A DNA stretch of 7,574 nt from Planctomycetota bacterium (GTDB lineage Bacteria > Planctomycetota > Phycisphaerae > WQYP01). Location of the stretch: contig JAKAZF010000120.1 of NCBI GenBank assembly GCA_021826605.1, positions 1-7,574 of the forward strand, written 5' to 3'. The position numbers and the translations under genes are program-made. This document shows positions 5,851 to 7,574 of the stretch, in pieces. Within the stretch, counting starts at the first letter, position 1, and each line of letters starts with the position of its first letter. The notes under the pieces are model-generated. The model saw only the letters and a list, made by a program, of their open reading frames with translations. It was not told the DNA's origin and made no database searches.

Positions 5851-5985
5851 GGGAGCCAGGGAAGGCATCGGCTGGTTTAAGCCAGGGGAAACACTCCCTT
5901 GGCTTCCGCCGAGTCGGATGAGCCTGCGCGTGGTAGCTCCGGGCCGCACAGCCCGAGTACAAGCTACCTCAAAAGCTATCTAGCT
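5851..5985 (-). promoter_or_regulatory. Possible structured leader upstream of the pseudopilin-like gene
   Basis: This stretch contains several inverted repeats. GGTAGCT (5932-5938) pairs with AGCTACC (5962-5968) around an inner CGGGC/GCCCG stem (5940-5944 with 5951-5955). AAGCCA (5879-5884) pairs with TGGCTT (5900-5905), extended by GGGA/TCCC around a 5-nt loop, and this hairpin is itself enclosed by TCGGC (5868-5872) with GCCGA (5908-5912). A small AGCTA-TC-TAGCT palindrome lies at 5974-5985. On the minus strand this could be an RNA leader controlling the pilin-like gene. I do not recognise it as a known riboswitch, and no promoter was identified. Confidence 0.4.
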
Positions 5986-5992
5986 CTTTCTG

Positions 5993-6416
5993 TCAGAGCC
6001 GGACACACAATCCTTTGTTAATAAAATCCGCCCGTTTTGCGGGGCGCAACCATACCAACCGGAACCAAAACTGGGATGTTTCTTGAGACCCGTGCAAGGG
6101 TTCCGGCACTGCCAGCGACGGATCAGACACAACATGATGGCGGGATGCGAAGAGCGGAATAAAAGAAAAAAGGCTCAAAAGCCAGAGGCACCGGAATACC
6201 GGGGCCATTTATGATGACGGTATACGAAACAATCGCTCCTGCTTCACACCATAAAACATCCTACCACCAGTTATCGGCGGGGTCAAGTAAAATCTTCAAG
6301 ATTAATTCGAAAAGAAAAATTATCGGCTGCGGGCGATTACTCCATCGCATCGCTTCCGATAATGTAAAACATTGGATTATGCCGATACGTATCAGGTTAG
6401 ACGCAGCGCCATGATA
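5993..6416. other. Intergenic stretch without a convincing gene
   Basis: No ORF here has a ribosome binding site. A 71-codon minus-strand frame (5993-6208) begins MAPVFRCLWLLSLFSFIPLFA, which looks like a signal peptide. The rest is featureless and no Shine-Dalgarno sequence precedes its ATG, so it may be chance or a decayed gene. A 67-codon + strand frame (6211-6414) likewise has no support. No RNA gene or strong hairpin was seen. Confidence 0.5.
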
Positions 6417-6487
6417 GAGCACTGTGGTAGCAATCCGGTGGTTGGTTCGCGGCATTCGATCAACCACCGGATTACCATCCGGTGCTC
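6417..6487 (+). repeat. Dispersed 71-bp REP-like hairpin unit F (L5 + R5)
   Basis: Left arm 6417-6445, 13-bp loop 6446-6458 (TTCGCGGCATTCG) and right arm 6459-6487. R5 is identical over 29 bp to R1, 2.8 kb away. The left arm carries changes in its palindrome (GAGCACTGTGGTAGC). The unit has the same orientation and exact length as those in the cluster. A short spacer-like remnant follows (GGCGGGGTGCGATGCGT, 6488-6504). It lies about 80 bases before the candidate sucA promoter. Confidence 0.9.
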
Positions 6488-6565
6488 GGCGGGGTGCGAT
6501 GCGTGATTGGCCAGCTTGAGGATAGCAAAATTCACGTTGACGATTATTTTTGTTGGATTTCACCT

Positions 6566-6594
6566 TTGACATTTGCCTCTCTACACTGAATTAT
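6566..6594 (+). promoter_or_regulatory. Candidate sigma-70 promoter of sucA
   Basis: A perfect -35 box TTGACA (6566-6571) is followed after 17 bases by AATTAT (6589-6594), a 4/6 match to the -10 consensus. Transcription would start near 6601, giving a leader of about 47 bases. The position relative to sucA is sensible, but the -10 box is weak. Confidence 0.5.
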
Positions 6595-6612
6595 GTAGAA
6601 CAGATAATGTGC

Positions 6613-6628
6613 GGGCGAAAAAACGCCC
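6613..6628 (+). other. Short hairpin in the sucA leader
   Basis: GGGCG (6613-6617) and CGCCC (6624-6628) form a 5-bp GC stem around an A6 loop. It ends 8 bases before the Shine-Dalgarno site of sucA. It has no U tract and so is not a terminator; it could protect the mRNA 5' end or tune translation. Confidence 0.4.
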
Positions 6629-6636
6629 TGATTTTC

Positions 6637-6640
6637 GGAG
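6637..6640 (+). promoter_or_regulatory. Shine-Dalgarno site deciding the GTG start of sucA
   Basis: GGAG lies 7 bases before the GTG at 6648. No in-frame ATG nearby has comparable support, so GTG is taken as the start. Confidence 0.85.
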
Positions 6641-6647
6641 AAAAAAC

Positions 6648-7574
6648 GTGGTTACCTCGGATGTTGCCGGTAGCGGTTCTCAGCAATCGCTGGAGGGATT
6701 GAGTCCCGAATTTTTACAAAATCTGTATGAACAATGGAAACGCAGGCCGGAAGCGGTTGACCCGCAATGGCAGTGGTTTTTCCGCGGTTTTGATCTGGCG
6801 TCCGAGACGTCCCCGGCACAGGCGGGCGCGCCCGAGCCGGCACGCCCGCCAGTGGCCGGCGAACCGGATTTGCAAGTCTCGGACCTGGTGCATAGTTATC
6901 GCGAACTGGGACATTTAGTTGCCAATTTGGATCCGTTGGGCCATAACGCCACCGACCATTCCTTATTGAGCCTCAACGAGTTTGGCTTAAGCGAAGCGGA
7001 TTTGGATCGATCCGTAAACGCCGGGAGCCTTGGCGGTGGGGGACGCGTACCCCTGCGGCAACTGATTTCCATGTTACGCAGCACCTATTGCGGTACCCTG
7101 GCTGTGGAATATATGGACATACGTGATCCAGAGCAACGGCAATTCCTGCAGGATATGATGGAGCCGTCGCTGAATAAACCACAGTTGTCTGATGAGGATC
7201 GCGTTTTTATGATGTCGCGCCTGGCGGCATCGGAGGATTTTGAATTATTCCTGCAGCGCCGCCACCCCACCACCAAGCGATTCAGTATTGAAGGTGCCGA
7301 AGCGCTGATTGCTTTGCTGGATGAAGTGGTGGAAAAAGCCACGGAAAATGGCGTGGACGAAATCGTCATGGGCATGCCGCACCGGGGGAGACTCAATGTG
7401 CTGGCGCATTGTATGCACAAGCCCTACGAAATGATCCTGGCGGAAGTACTGGATCGTCCGCAGAAATCCATGGGTGATGGCGACGTGAAGTATCACCTGG
7501 GTTATGCCCATGATTCCACCACACGCACCGGCCGAACCGTGCACTTATCGCTTTCGGCCAATCCCAGCCACCTG
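6648..7574 (+). CDS. sucA: 2-oxoglutarate dehydrogenase E1 component (3'-truncated by the window)
   Basis: The first 309 residues of the thiamine diphosphate-dependent E1 subunit of the 2-oxoglutarate dehydrogenase complex are present. The enzyme decarboxylates 2-oxoglutarate and transfers the succinyl group to the lipoyl arm of E2 in the TCA cycle. The N-terminal E1 motif appears as LSPEFLQNLYEQW (18-30) with DPQWQWFFRGF (38-48). HSYRELGHLVANLDPLG (82-98), RFSIEGAEALIALLDEVV, MGMPHRGRLNVLAH, GDVKYHLGY and LSLSANPSHL follow in family order. His245 (in MPHRG) and His283 (in KYHLG) correspond to the two active-site histidines described in the E. coli enzyme (about 260 and 298). A full enzyme has about 900 or more residues, so two thirds lie beyond the window. 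The start is GTG with GGAG seven bases upstream. An E2 gene (sucB) is often downstream but is not in view. Confidence 0.96.
   Translation, partial: MVTSDVAGSGSQQSLEGLSPEFLQNLYEQWKRRPEAVDPQWQWFFRGFDLASETSPAQAGAPEPARPPVAGEPDLQVSDLVHSYRELGHLVANLDPLGHNATDHSLLSLNEFGLSEADLDRSVNAGSLGGGGRVPLRQLISMLRSTYCGTLAVEYMDIRDPEQRQFLQDMMEPSLNKPQLSDEDRVFMMSRLAASEDFELFLQRRHPTTKRFSIEGAEALIALLDEVVEKATENGVDEIVMGMPHRGRLNVLAHCMHKPYEMILAEVLDRPQKSMGDGDVKYHLGYAHDSTTRTGRTVHLSLSANPSHL

Noticed and set aside
5735..5962. Upstream extension of the pseudopilin-like frame by 76 codons
   Set aside because: GGAGG precedes the ATG at 5734 and the prepilin leader has the right length from there. The extension would bury the leader.
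5851..5985. c-di-GMP-I (GEMM) riboswitch before the pilin-like gene
   Set aside because: A CACGCGCAGG segment is vaguely similar, but the GCAAACC and GGGACGCAAAGCC core elements are absent.
5993..6208. Small secreted protein on the minus strand
   Set aside because: The first 21 residues look like a signal peptide, but there is no Shine-Dalgarno site and no recognisable mature part. Kept only as a remark on the intergenic stretch.
6261..6572. 103-codon minus-strand frame
   Set aside because: It runs through the hairpin unit at 6417-6487 and the sucA promoter region, with no ribosome binding site.

Overview
The window looks like a chromosomal piece of a Planctomycetota bacterium, probably of the Phycisphaerae type. 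This is inferred mainly from the pseudopilin-like protein on the minus strand (4751-5734). It has a prepilin methylation motif and a C-terminal GDGQNV..DDHV..NPYVG region of the kind common in that group. Base composition is moderately GC-rich, and five genes can be supported, one of them running off the right edge.

Layout: 1-191 holds two terminators facing each other. One ends a + strand gene lying left of the window, and the other ends the first gene here. 192-2579 (-) is a large polytopic membrane protein resembling GT-C glycosyltransferases. 2684-3487 (+) is a GT2 glycosyltransferase of the WaaE/KdtX type, divergent from the membrane protein across about 100 bp. The pair is probably involved in surface glycan assembly.

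3511-4618 is the most unusual region: an array of inverted-repeat arms built around a 168-residue HUH/Y1 (RAYT-like, IS200-type) transposase gene at 3821-4327. The gene sits between a left arm and an inverted right arm. Exactly the same two arms, separated by only 13 bp, form four non-coding 71-bp hairpin units (3603-3673, 4419-4489, 4548-4618, and a distant one at 6417-6487). One extra left arm stands alone at 3511-3539. All copies share one orientation. The arrangement matches a REP/RAYT 'REPtron': an autonomous copy with its non-autonomous satellites.

4673-4712 is a strong terminator for the minus-strand pseudopilin-like gene. That gene has an excellent ribosome binding site and a leader (about 5851-5985) with several nested inverted repeats that may be a structured RNA. 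5993-6416 holds no convincing gene. Satellite unit 6417-6487 lies just upstream of a candidate sigma-70 promoter and of sucA (6648 to the window end), the E1 subunit of 2-oxoglutarate dehydrogenase, of which the first 309 codons are present.
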